From positions 1-64,000 of the forward strand of contig NZ_JABUXW010000002.1 of the NCBI RefSeq assembly GCF_014897585.1: a DNA stretch of 64,000 bases. Direction: 5' to 3'. Shown here in pieces: positions 19,306-27,798 of the stretch. The notes under the pieces are model-generated. The model saw nothing but the letters and a program-made list of their open reading frames with translations. It was not told where the DNA came from and did not search any database. The position numbers and the translations under genes are program-made. Position 1 is the first letter of the stretch. Each line of letters opens with the position of its first letter. Origin of the DNA: Brachybacterium tyrofermentans (GTDB taxonomy: Bacteria; Actinomycetota; Actinomycetes; Actinomycetales; Dermabacteraceae).

Positions 19306-20175
19306 TCAGCAGCTCTCGTAGAGGTACCCGGGCTCGCCGCTCGCGACCAGCTCCATGTCGCGCAGGATCGTCAGCGGCGCCCGGTCCGGATCCGCGCAGA
19401 TGTCGGCGAAGCTCAACCCGCCCTCGGCGAGGCTCTCCGGGTACTCGATCTGCAGCACGTGCTCGCCGTAGACGTCCGTGTAGGCGGAGCACTCGTCGTA
19501 TCTGCCGCATTCCTCGGTCACCGCGAGGTCGAAGCCGAGCTCGGTGTGGGCCGTCCCGGCGATCTCCGCGGCGTTCTTCTGGGCGATGGCCAGGCCGGAG
19601 GCGTGGGCGATCTCGACGTACCGTGCGGCGAGGCTCCGGGCGCCGTCCTCGTCGATCGCGTCGAAGCGGGTCCAGGTGTCGAGGTTGTCGATCTCCACCG
19701 CGTCGAATCCCGACTCGGCGCAGCCGGTGAGAACAGGTTCGAGGAGGTCGAGGATCCCTGCTCGCTGCTCAGCGGTCGAGGGATCCAGCACGTACTCGTC
19801 CGGCCAATCCGGGTCGGTGACGAGGTCACCGGCGGCATCGCTCAGCAGCAGTTCGGGATGATCGAGCCAGAGGGCAGCCTCGTCGGGCTGGGTCTGGAAG
19901 CCGTTGACGTAGCAGATGCTGTAGGCGCCAGGCTGCGGCTGCGCGCTCGCGTCGCGCACCACGACGGCGACGTCGGCCTCATAGGCCCCGCCGAGCTGGT
20001 AGTCGAAGCCGCCGGTGGACGGCGGGAGCGCCACGCCCGCAGCATCCGCGGCGTCGGTCGGCGGGGCCGACGGCTGTGGGGCCTCCGCCCCCGCACAGGC
20101 GGCGAGGGCGAGAAGGGAGAGGAGCACGGCCGTCGCTCGGGTGACTCGGGCCTGCCTCTCCGGGGTGATGCTCAT
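19306..20175 (-). CDS. GH114-like endo-alpha-1,4-polygalactosaminidase lipoprotein
   Basis: A 289-residue lipoprotein (signal peptide, lipobox LAAC, C27). The mature domain is a TIM-barrel of the GH114/TM1410 type: FDYQLGG near 56, ICYVNGFQ, FDAVEIDNLD and IAQKNA then TEECGRY carry the expected strand-end acids. Family members cleave alpha-1,4-polygalactosamine in matrix polysaccharides. The ATG overlaps the stop of the upstream PH-like gene (ATGA), so both are translated from one message. Confidence 0.78.
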   Translation of the reverse strand: MSITPERQARVTRATAVLLSLLALAACAGAEAPQPSAPPTDAADAAGVALPPSTGGFDYQLGGAYEADVAVVVRDASAQPQPGAYSICYVNGFQTQPDEAALWLDHPELLLSDAAGDLVTDPDWPDEYVLDPSTAEQRAGILDLLEPVLTGCAESGFDAVEIDNLDTWTRFDAIDEDGARSLAARYVEIAHASGLAIAQKNAAEIAGTAHTELGFDLAVTEECGRYDECSAYTDVYGEHVLQIEYPESLAEGGLSFADICADPDRAPLTILRDMELVASGEPGYLYESC

Positions 20176-21323
20176 GAGTTCCGGCGTGTCATCTCGTACG
20201 GCACCTCGAAGTCTCGTGCGGCTCGGCGTGCACAGGCGAGCGTGTCCTCGAGCGTCGGATAGATCAGCGTGCCACCGGCCAGCTGCACCTCGAGGCCGTC
20301 CTCGGCAGTGCGCAGAGCCATGATCTGGTCGAAGGGGATGAGACCTCGATCGTGCAGCACATCGAACCATCCGTGCCGGCTCACGCCGGCGTCATGCCGC
20401 TCCCGGCGCACCGCCCGGATCGCCTGGACCACGAAGAGCGGGACCCCCACCACAGGGATCCACCCGAAGGCGAGGAGCACGAACCAGTTCCCGTCCCGCA
20501 GCGTTCCCTCCATGACCAGCGCGCCGAACAGGAGCACTCCGAAGAACGCCATGATGAGCGCCATCCAGAGTGAGCGTACGAAGCGCCCCCACCGCACTGC
20601 TCGAGTGGGTTCGCGAGTGCGCGGATCCGGTGACCACGCGGCGTCCAGGTGCAGGGCGCGGGTCTCCACGAGGGTGGGCAGGAACCCCTCGGTCATCCAT
20701 CGCGCCACGGCCTCGCGCGCCCCGGGGTGCCAGCGGACATCGGGTGCGACCAGCGCCTCGAGGCGGCCCAGCGACTCACGGATCTCGTCGGGTTCCGGTC
20801 GCCGAGCAGAGAGCTCCGGGAACGGCTCCGGCTCCTCGTCCGGGTGTTCCGTGGAGATCACTCGAACGCCTCGCGTCGAGACGCCGATGCCGCCTGCGCG
20901 CGCCGACCTCCTCCGGCTGCGGCTCGGCAGCGCCGTGGCGACGATCAGCCCCGCCAGAGCTGCGGCGAGCACGACGGCCCTCAGCGGCGCAGGGGCGGGC
21001 CCGGCGAAGGCCGCCCCGGCGATCGGCGTCGCGACCGCCGTGAGCACCAGGCCGGCCCACGAGAGTGCCACCGCGAGGGGGCGCGGCCGCGAGGCGACGG
21101 TGAGCAGGCCGTCCGGCCCGTCGGGCGGTCGCAGGTCCCGGAGGAACCCCGACAGCGTCGTCGACCAGACGTAGACCGCGGCAAGGAGGATCACGGCCTC
21201 GATGGCCAGGATCATGGCCAGGTCGTCGATCCCGCGCGCGAGCCACCCCATTCCGAGCAGGAGCGCCACGGAGAGCGTGCCCTTGACCGGCGGCCAGTTG
21301 TAGAACCGTTCGTTCGCGGACAC
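20172..21323 (-). CDS. PH-like membrane protein (paralogue of the protein at 16197-17510)
   Basis: A 383-residue membrane protein of unknown function with helices near residues 15-55, 85-125 and 235-300. The C-terminal soluble domain starts with SRHGWFDVLHDRGLIPFDQI, matching its paralogue 3 kb away. The first PH-like segment seen in the paralogue is shortened and replaced by an acidic stretch (EHPDEEPEPFPE). GTG at 21323 is the only reasonable start (MSANERF); no clear ribosome binding site precedes it. It overlaps the GH114 gene by 4 bp, hinting at a shared envelope function. Confidence 0.6.
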   Translation of the reverse strand: MSANERFYNWPPVKGTLSVALLLGMGWLARGIDDLAMILAIEAVILLAAVYVWSTTLSGFLRDLRPPDGPDGLLTVASRPRPLAVALSWAGLVLTAVATPIAGAAFAGPAPAPLRAVVLAAALAGLIVATALPSRSRRRSARAGGIGVSTRGVRVISTEHPDEEPEPFPELSARRPEPDEIRESLGRLEALVAPDVRWHPGAREAVARWMTEGFLPTLVETRALHLDAAWSPDPRTREPTRAVRWGRFVRSLWMALIMAFFGVLLFGALVMEGTLRDGNWFVLLAFGWIPVVGVPLFVVQAIRAVRRERHDAGVSRHGWFDVLHDRGLIPFDQIMALRTAEDGLEVQLAGGTLIYPTLEDTLACARRAARDFEVPYEMTRRNS

Positions 21324-21601
21324 CGGGTCAGCGCTCGCAGCAGTCGAAGGGAATCATCATCACCGCGCCATCGTATTCGCCCCTCCCCTCGCTCCTACCC
21401 GGATACTCCGACCCCACCAGCGACGACGCCGGCGGCGGCGAGGTGCTGCAACGGGTGCTCGGGACGGCCTGAGCAGTCCGGCCGTCGGCGAGTGGACCGC
21501 ACGGGCGCCGCGGCACGACGGGGATCACGTGACGCCTCGCGCCCGTTCCTCGGAGTCCCGCGACGCCGTGGCCGCTGCTGGATTCGTCCGCAGACGTCCC
21601 G

Positions 21602-21877
21602 CTACTTCGTCTTCTCGCGCAGCACCGCCCGGCGAGCGCGGAACTCGTCCTCGTCGATCTCCCCGGTGGCGTAGCGCTCCCCGAGCGTCGACTCGGCGTC
21701 GCGGCGGGGAGCCTCCGCGTGCCAGCGGCGTCGGCGCACCGCTCCGGTGATGATGAATGCGGCGACGAGCAGCAGGAAGAGCAGCGGGAAGAACGGGAAG
21801 AAGAAGTGCGGTCCGTTCCAGGCGCCGTCGCCGTACGGGCCGCCTGCGGTCAGCTGGGTGATGGTCTGGGTGATCAT
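21602..21877 (-). CDS. Small SHOCT-domain membrane protein
   Basis: A 91-residue protein with one membrane helix (about 24-46, preceded by a Phe/Pro-rich FFFPFFP) and a C-terminal SHOCT motif (LGERYATGEIDEDEFRARR). SHOCT segments often mediate oligomerisation. ATG at 21877 has GAGG upstream. It is the first gene downstream of the histidine kinase gene on the same strand, separated by 118 bp. Confidence 0.75.
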   Translation of the reverse strand: MITQTITQLTAGGPYGDGAWNGPHFFFPFFPLLFLLLVAAFIITGAVRRRRWHAEAPRRDAESTLGERYATGEIDEDEFRARRAVLREKTK

Positions 21878-21995
21878 GGGAGGGATCCTCTCGGTTGATG
21901 GTGATCCCACCCTCCTGCGGATCGACGCCGTGGCCATCTGCCCGGAAGCGGCATCGCGGCTACGTCAGCGGGCGCAGTGCCGGGGCCGACGGGTC

Positions 21996-23183
21996 TCAGC
22001 CGGGGAGCACGGCGTGCACCGAGAACGTGCCGTCGTCGGCCCCGATCTCCACGCTCCCGCCGACATCGGCTGTGCGGCGACGGATCCCAGCGATCCCGAA
22101 TCCGTCGCGGAACTCCGCGAGGTGCGGCGCGGCGTTGGTGACGCTCAGCTCGATCTCCTGCTCACGGAAGGTCAGGTGCACGGTCGCCCTGCGCTCGGCG
22201 GCGTGCTTGACCACGTTGGTCAGCGACTCCTGCACGATCCGGTAGCCGGCGACGTCGACCGCCGGTGCCACGGGCCGACGCTCCCCGGTCAGCTGCAGCT
22301 CCACGTCGATCCCGGCCTCGCGCATCCGACCGCACAGCGCCTCCAGCCGGTCGATTCCCGGGGTGGGGGCGTGGGAGTCGGTCGAGGCGGCCTCCGGGGC
22401 GACGGCGGCGAGGGTGGCCCGCAGCTCGGCGAGCGCCTCGGCGCTGGCCCGGCTGATCACCTGCAGTGCTTCACGGGCCTGTTCGGGGCGGCGTTCGGCG
22501 ATGTGCAGGGCGATGTCCGCCTGCATCTGGATCGCGGCGAGGCCGTGGCCCACCACGTCGTGGACCTCTGAGGCCAGGCGCAGCCGCTCGGCGTCCAGGG
22601 CGGTGCGTTCACGCTCGTCGCGCTGTCGGGAACGGGCCTCGAGCGTGAGGCGTCTGGCGAGGCCGACGCAGTAGGGCACCACCACCCAGGCGGAGACCGG
22701 CAGCGCGCTCACCAGCGCCGTGAGCGCAGCAATCGGCGAGGCGGCAACCAGGGCGTGGGCCAGCAGCAGGAGAATCCCGATCCCCGCGGCGATCGCCGAA
22801 CGTGGCAGCGGCGCCCGGCGGGCGAGGGCGAAGGCGCTCACCAGCACGGTGACGAGGATCGGGCCGAAAGGGTTGCCGAGCGCCAGGAACAGCGAGGTCG
22901 AGCAGATGGCGAGCGCGAAGGCCGGGATCGGCCAGCGGCGCAGCGCGACCGCGAGCACGGCGAGGCCCGCGAGCAGGTAGGCCCAGCCATCGGGGACCGT
23001 GGCGGACACCCAGCTCCAGGGCCCGCCGCCCGGCCCGCCGTCGCCTGCGGGTCCCCACCTGCTGCCCGGCCCGTCGCCCGATCCCCACTGTCCTGCGACG
23101 CGCAGGGAGACGAGCACCAGCAGACCCACGGGCAGCGCGAGCAGCACGTCGCGAAGATGCGGAGGTCCCGGGCGCGCGCTCAT
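21996..23183 (-). CDS. NarL-type sensor histidine kinase
   Basis: A 395-residue membrane kinase with about five N-terminal helices and a Gly/Pro-rich extracytoplasmic stretch (about 33-58). The HisKA_3 dimerisation domain holds the phosphoacceptor H208 in SEVHDVVGHGL. The ATPase domain carries N323 (ESLTNVVKHA) and the G-box DGFGIAGIRRR. The DHp type is that of NarX/DesK/LiaS kinases. It is divergent from its cognate response regulator; the signal is not apparent. Confidence 0.9.
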   Translation of the reverse strand: MSARPGPPHLRDVLLALPVGLLVLVSLRVAGQWGSGDGPGSRWGPAGDGGPGGGPWSWVSATVPDGWAYLLAGLAVLAVALRRWPIPAFALAICSTSLFLALGNPFGPILVTVLVSAFALARRAPLPRSAIAAGIGILLLLAHALVAASPIAALTALVSALPVSAWVVVPYCVGLARRLTLEARSRQRDERERTALDAERLRLASEVHDVVGHGLAAIQMQADIALHIAERRPEQAREALQVISRASAEALAELRATLAAVAPEAASTDSHAPTPGIDRLEALCGRMREAGIDVELQLTGERRPVAPAVDVAGYRIVQESLTNVVKHAAERRATVHLTFREQEIELSVTNAAPHLAEFRDGFGIAGIRRRTADVGGSVEIGADDGTFSVHAVLPG

Positions 23184-23227
23184 GGGGCAAGTGTCCTCCA
23201 CGCCGCCGGACCCGTCGCCGACTCTCG

Positions 23228-23260
23228 TGCGTACGGCGGTGTACGTCCCCTTGCGTACGC
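23228..23260. promoter_or_regulatory. Repeated GTACG sites between kinase and regulator genes
   Basis: Three related sites, TGCGTACG, TGTACG and TTGCGTACGC, follow one another within 33 bp. GCGTACGC at 23253-23260 is an 8-bp palindrome. The cluster lies in the 129-bp divergent region and is a candidate binding site for the response regulator (autoregulation). Confidence 0.4.
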
Positions 23261-23312
23261 GCAGCGGCTGCTGTGCGCGGATACTGGTGCCCGAGACGAG
23301 GGAAGGACCCCG

Positions 23313-23963
23313 ATGATCCGCGTGCTGCTGGTCGATGATCAGGATCTGGTGCGGCTGGGCCTGCGCACGCTGCTGGAGACCGAGGACGGCTTCGAAGTCG
23401 CCGGCGAGGCGGCCGACGGGCTGGCCGCCGTGGACGAGGCCGTGCGCGCCGTGCCGGATGTGGTGCTCATGGACATCCGCATGCCCGGCATCGACGGGAT
23501 CGAGGCGACGCGGCGGATCGTGGCGCGTGCCGAGCTCGCCGCCGTGCGCGTGATCGTGCTGACCACCTTCGAGCGCGACGAGTACGTGTTCGAGGCGCTG
23601 CACGCCGGAGCTGCCGGCTTCCTCCTCAAGGACACCCCGCCGGCGCGGCTCCTGGAATCGATCCGCACCGTGGTCGACGGCGGGGCGCTGCTCGCCCCGA
23701 GCGTCACCCGCACCCTCATCGCCGAGTTCGTCGCCGAGCAGCGCCGACCCCTGTCCCCGCACCCGCGGATCAGTGATCTCACGGCGCGGGAGGCCGAGGT
23801 GGTGGGACTCGTGGCCCAAGGGCTGTCGAACCAGGAGATCGCCGAGCGTCTCGTGCTCAGCCCCGCCACGGCCCGCACCCACGTGAGCCGCGCGATGATC
23901 AAGCTCGGTGCCCGGGATCGCGCCCAGCTGGTGGTGTTCGCCTACCGGTCGGGGCTGGCGTGA
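23313..23963 (+). CDS. NarL/LuxR-type response regulator
   Basis: A 216-residue regulator. The receiver domain has the acidic pair D8/D9, the phosphorylation site D54 (VLMDIRMPG) and a KDTPP loop. The C-terminal LuxR helix-turn-helix (LTAREAEVVGLVAQGLSNQEIAERL, about 150-205, split by description) ends with AQLVVFAYRSGL. ATG at 23313 follows GGAAGGA. It pairs with the divergent kinase at 21996-23183. Confidence 0.92.
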   Translation: MIRVLLVDDQDLVRLGLRTLLETEDGFEVAGEAADGLAAVDEAVRAVPDVVLMDIRMPGIDGIEATRRIVARAELAAVRVIVLTTFERDEYVFEALHAGAAGFLLKDTPPARLLESIRTVVDGGALLAPSVTRTLIAEFVAEQRRPLSPHPRISDLTAREAEVVGLVAQGLSNQEIAERLVLSPATARTHVSRAMIKLGARDRAQLVVFAYRSGLA

Positions 23964-24051
23964 CCCGTGTCGGCAGAACCTGGCAGGCCTCGGAGACTAC
24001 GGTGAGCTGACGGATCAGCTGCATCCCCTTCCCGAGAGCACCGGAGTTCCC

Positions 24052-26034
24052 ATGCCGACCGATGGCCGCGACGAGCAGCTGCGCTCGCTCCTCACCGACG
24101 CCCTGGATCCTGCGCTGGCCCGCCCCGCTGTCCTCGAGGACATGCTCGCGTCCCTGCGGGACGCGGAGGCAGAGGGCGTCGGCTGGGGCGAGCGGATCCT
24201 GGCCGGAGCACCCGACGCCCACGCCCTCGTGGGCGATCAGCTCTACGGCCGTGGCCTCACGCCGGAGAACGTCGGCCCCGACCTCGCGCCGTACGTCGAG
24301 GCCTGGTCCGCACCCGGGACGGACCGCCAGGAGCCGCTGCTGCTCGAGCACTCCGCCTTCGCCGCCCCGGAGACGATCACCGAGCAGTACGACGCGATCG
24401 TGATCGGCTCGGGCGCCGGCGGCGGCATGGCGGCGCAGACACTCGCGCGGTCGGGCCGTCGAGTGCTCGTCGTCGAACGCGGCGACCTCCCCCGCCGCAG
24501 CGACCTGCTCATCGATCATCTGCGCACTCCTCGCTCCGGCAGCGGCCTGTTCCCGCACTCGGGTCCCGGACCGAGCGCCGAGGTGCGCGAGGCACGGATC
24601 GGCGACGGCCCCTGGCGGGACGTCGTCGCAGGCGCGGGTCTGTGGAGCAACAACGCGATGACCATCGGCGGCGGCACGCGGATGTACGGGGCGCAGGCCT
24701 GGCGGTTCGGCCCCAAGGACCTCACGATGGCCAGCACCTACGGCGTCCCCGCGGGCAGCTCCCTGGCGGACTGGCCGATCACGTACGACGAGCTCGAGCC
24801 GTACTACACGCGCGTGGAGCAGATGCTCGGCGTCAGCGGCGGCCCGTCGACCGACCCCTGGGAGGGACCGCGCAGCGCGCCGCTGCCGATGGGGCCTCTC
24901 GAGCGCTCCCCGCTCGGCGACCTGCTGGGCGGCGCGGCCGAGCGCCTGGGCTGGGGCACCCAGCCGGTGCCGCTGCTGATCAACACCCGCGAGCGCGACG
25001 GGAGGACGGCCTGCATCCGCTGCGCGCAGTGCGTGGGCGTGGACTGTCCCGTGGGGGCCCGCGCCGGCAGCCACAACACCACGCTCCCCGCGGCGCTCGC
25101 GACCGGGAACGCCCTCCTCCTCCCCTCGGCCCAGGCGGCCCGGATCCACGTCGGCCCGGGCGGCCGCGCCACGGCGGTGGACCTCGTCGGCGAGCGCGAC
25201 GGCGCTCTCTGGCGGCGCACGATCCGTACCGATCTCGTGGTCCTGGCGGCCGGCGCCATCGAGAGCGCCCGTCTGCTGCTGGACAGCGCGAGCGACCGGC
25301 ACCCCGGAGGGCTCGGCAACGACACCGATCAGGTGGGCCGGCATCTGCAGGGCCACGCCTACGGCGGCGCGGCGGCCCTGTTCTCGGAGCAGGTGGTGGA
25401 CCTGCGCGGCCCCGGTGTGGACATCTCCACGACCGATCACCGTCACGGCAACGAGGGCATCATCGGCGGCGGGATCCTGGCCGACGAGTTCGTGCCCACC
25501 CCCGCCAGCACCCAGCGCGAGCTGCGTCAGAGCGGGCTCCTCCCCGCCGGCACCCCCGTCGGCTCGCCGCAGATCGAACGGGCGATGCTGCGACTGGGCA
25601 AGGTCGTCGGCCCCATCCAGGAGGTCACCAGCGCCGATTCCCGCGTGCAGGTGAATCGTGCCCGACGGGATCGTCTGGGCCGCTCGATCGTGCGCCTGTC
25701 CGGGAGCCTCCACGCCGAGGACCTGCGTGGACGGGATCTGCTCTCCGCCCGCGCCGCCGACTGGCTGCGCGAAGCCGGCGCGATCGACGTGCGACCGCTG
25801 GCTCCGATGGCTCTGCCCACTCCTCCCAGCGGCGGGCAGCACCAGGCGGGGACCTGCCGCATGGGCGTCGATCCGGGCACCTCGGTGGTCGGGCCCGACG
25901 GGCGGGTGTGGGGGCACGGGAACATCGTCGTGGCCGACGGATCCACGCACGTCACCAACGGCGGCGCGAACCCGGTGCTCACGATCTATGCGAACGCCCT
26001 GAGGATCAGCGAGGGGATCGTGCGGGCGGGCTGA
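24052..26034 (+). CDS. GMC-family oxidoreductase
   Basis: A 660-residue FAD-dependent alcohol/sugar dehydrogenase. About 110 helical residues precede the FAD motif GSGAGGG (119-125); this extension recalls the small subunit of membrane gluconate dehydrogenases. A cysteine cluster C321-x2-C324-x2-C327-x4-C332 lies in the middle, as in long-chain alcohol oxidases and related GMC enzymes. The active site shows H597 (QHQAGTCRMG) and N640 (TNGGANPVLT). No signal peptide or cytochrome gene is present, so the electron acceptor is unclear. ATG at 24052 follows CGGAG. Confidence 0.82.
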   Translation: MPTDGRDEQLRSLLTDALDPALARPAVLEDMLASLRDAEAEGVGWGERILAGAPDAHALVGDQLYGRGLTPENVGPDLAPYVEAWSAPGTDRQEPLLLEHSAFAAPETITEQYDAIVIGSGAGGGMAAQTLARSGRRVLVVERGDLPRRSDLLIDHLRTPRSGSGLFPHSGPGPSAEVREARIGDGPWRDVVAGAGLWSNNAMTIGGGTRMYGAQAWRFGPKDLTMASTYGVPAGSSLADWPITYDELEPYYTRVEQMLGVSGGPSTDPWEGPRSAPLPMGPLERSPLGDLLGGAAERLGWGTQPVPLLINTRERDGRTACIRCAQCVGVDCPVGARAGSHNTTLPAALATGNALLLPSAQAARIHVGPGGRATAVDLVGERDGALWRRTIRTDLVVLAAGAIESARLLLDSASDRHPGGLGNDTDQVGRHLQGHAYGGAAALFSEQVVDLRGPGVDISTTDHRHGNEGIIGGGILADEFVPTPASTQRELRQSGLLPAGTPVGSPQIERAMLRLGKVVGPIQEVTSADSRVQVNRARRDRLGRSIVRLSGSLHAEDLRGRDLLSARAADWLREAGAIDVRPLAPMALPTPPSGGQHQAGTCRMGVDPGTSVVGPDGRVWGHGNIVVADGSTHVTNGGANPVLTIYANALRISEGIVRAG

Positions 26035-26194
26035 CCGGCCGATCATCTCCTGGCGGATGTCGACCGACGGGCCCGGCAACCGACCTCACCGTGTCCTGCG
26101 CGTCACGTGCAGCGCGCTGGTGCGTGCACCCCGGCGTAGCCTTCCTCCTGCGTTCCCGTCGGGGCGCCGATCCCCCTCGCGCCGAAGGCTTCGC

Positions 26195-27769
26195 ATGTCA
26201 CCGACTGAGCACAACGCCCCTGCCCCTGCCGCGACCAGCACCGACCGCGACCCACGGCTGGACCGTCCCTGGCCCGCGCTGTGGTCGATCGTGCTGGGCT
26301 TCTTCATGATCCTGGTCGACACCACCATCGTCACCGTCGCGATCCCCCGCATGCAGGCGGACCTCGGCACGGATCTGGCCTCGCTGCTGTGGGTGACCAG
26401 CGCCTATCTGCTCGCCTACGCGGTGCCGCTGCTGATCACCGGCCGCCTGGGCGACCGCTTCGGGATGAAGACGATGTACATGGCGGGCCTGGCCATGTTC
26501 ACCGCCTCGAGCCTGTGGTGCGGCCTCGCCGGCAGCGTCGAGATGCTCATCGTGGCCCGCGTGGTCCAGGGGCTCGGCGCCGGCATGATGACCCCGCAGA
26601 CGATGTCGATGATCACGCGCATGTTCGCCCCCAAGGACCGCGGGCAGGCGATGGCGCTGTGGGGCGCGACCGCAGGCGTCGCCACCCTGGTCGGTCCGAT
26701 CGCCGGCGGGCTGCTGGTGGACGGCCCCGGCTGGGAGTGGATCTTCTTCGTGAACATCCCCGTGGGCGTCCTCGGGCTGCTGCTGGCCTGGAAGAACGTG
26801 CCCCGCTTCTCCCGGCGTGCCCACTCCTTCGACTGGCTGGGCGTGGTGCTCTCCGCCGCGGGCCTGTTCCTGCTGGTGTTCGGCATCCAGGAGGGCAACA
26901 CCTACGACTGGGGCACGGTCACCGACTCCCTGCAGATCGGCCCGCTCGACACCCACGTGCCGATCAGCGTGCCCCGCCTGATCATCGCGGGCGCGCTCAT
27001 CATGGTGGCGTTCATCGTGTGGCAGGCGAAGAACCGGCGCGAGCCGCTGGTGCCCCTGTCGCTGTTCCGGGACCGCAACTTCTCCGTCGCGAACATCGCG
27101 ATCGCCATGATGGGCGCGACGGTGCTGACGCTGTCCTTCCCCATCACGCTCTACTTCCAGCGGGTCATGGGCATGTCCCCGACGCAGGCCGCGCTGATGA
27201 CCGTGCCGATGGCGCTGGTCTCCCTCGCCTTCGCCCCGTTCGTCGGGAAGTGGATGGTCACCCGCAACCCGCGCTGGATGGCGCTGGGCGGTTTCGTCTC
27301 CCTCGCCGCCGGTCTGTTCTGGCTGTCCCGGATCATGACGCCCGACGCCTCGATCGTGCTGCTCCTGCTGCCGTTCGTGCTCGTGGGCCTCGGCAACGCC
27401 TTCATCTGGGGGCCGCTGTCGCTGACGGCGACCCGCAACCTGCCACCCTCGCTCGCGGGCGCCGGCTCCGGGGTCTACAACGAGACCCGTCAGATCGGCT
27501 CCGTGCTGGGCTCCGCCGCGATCGCGACGCTCATGAACAACCGCATCGCCGAGCGGATCGCCGAGACCATGGGCGACGCCGGGGCTCAGGCACCCGCCGC
27601 CGGCGAGGGGTCGATGTCGGCGGATCTCCCCGAGATCCTCCACGCCCCCTTCGCCTCCGCCATGGCCGATGCCATGCTGCTGCCCGTGCTGCTGTCCCTG
27701 GTCGGCGTCCTCGCCGCCTTCTTCATCGGCAAGCCCGTGGACACCGGGGCGTGGGAGAAGGACGCCTGA
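26195..27769 (+). CDS. DHA2-type MFS drug exporter
   Basis: A 524-residue, 14-helix proton-coupled exporter of the EmrB/QacA group. Motif A (GRLGDRFGMKTMY), the helix-1 motif LVDTTIVTVAIP and motif C (LVGPIAGGLLVDGPGWEWIFFVNIPVG, paraphrased as GP-x-x-GG-L) are present. The stretch between helices 13 and 14 is long and Ala/Gly/Met rich. ATG at 26195 is the best start; upstream residues are Arg/Pro-rich noise. No regulator gene adjoins it. Confidence 0.88.
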   Translation: MSPTEHNAPAPAATSTDRDPRLDRPWPALWSIVLGFFMILVDTTIVTVAIPRMQADLGTDLASLLWVTSAYLLAYAVPLLITGRLGDRFGMKTMYMAGLAMFTASSLWCGLAGSVEMLIVARVVQGLGAGMMTPQTMSMITRMFAPKDRGQAMALWGATAGVATLVGPIAGGLLVDGPGWEWIFFVNIPVGVLGLLLAWKNVPRFSRRAHSFDWLGVVLSAAGLFLLVFGIQEGNTYDWGTVTDSLQIGPLDTHVPISVPRLIIAGALIMVAFIVWQAKNRREPLVPLSLFRDRNFSVANIAIAMMGATVLTLSFPITLYFQRVMGMSPTQAALMTVPMALVSLAFAPFVGKWMVTRNPRWMALGGFVSLAAGLFWLSRIMTPDASIVLLLLPFVLVGLGNAFIWGPLSLTATRNLPPSLAGAGSGVYNETRQIGSVLGSAAIATLMNNRIAERIAETMGDAGAQAPAAGEGSMSADLPEILHAPFASAMADAMLLPVLLSLVGVLAAFFIGKPVDTGAWEKDA

Positions 27770-27798
27770 GGCACGCCTCGCGCAGTCGACCCCGCCGC

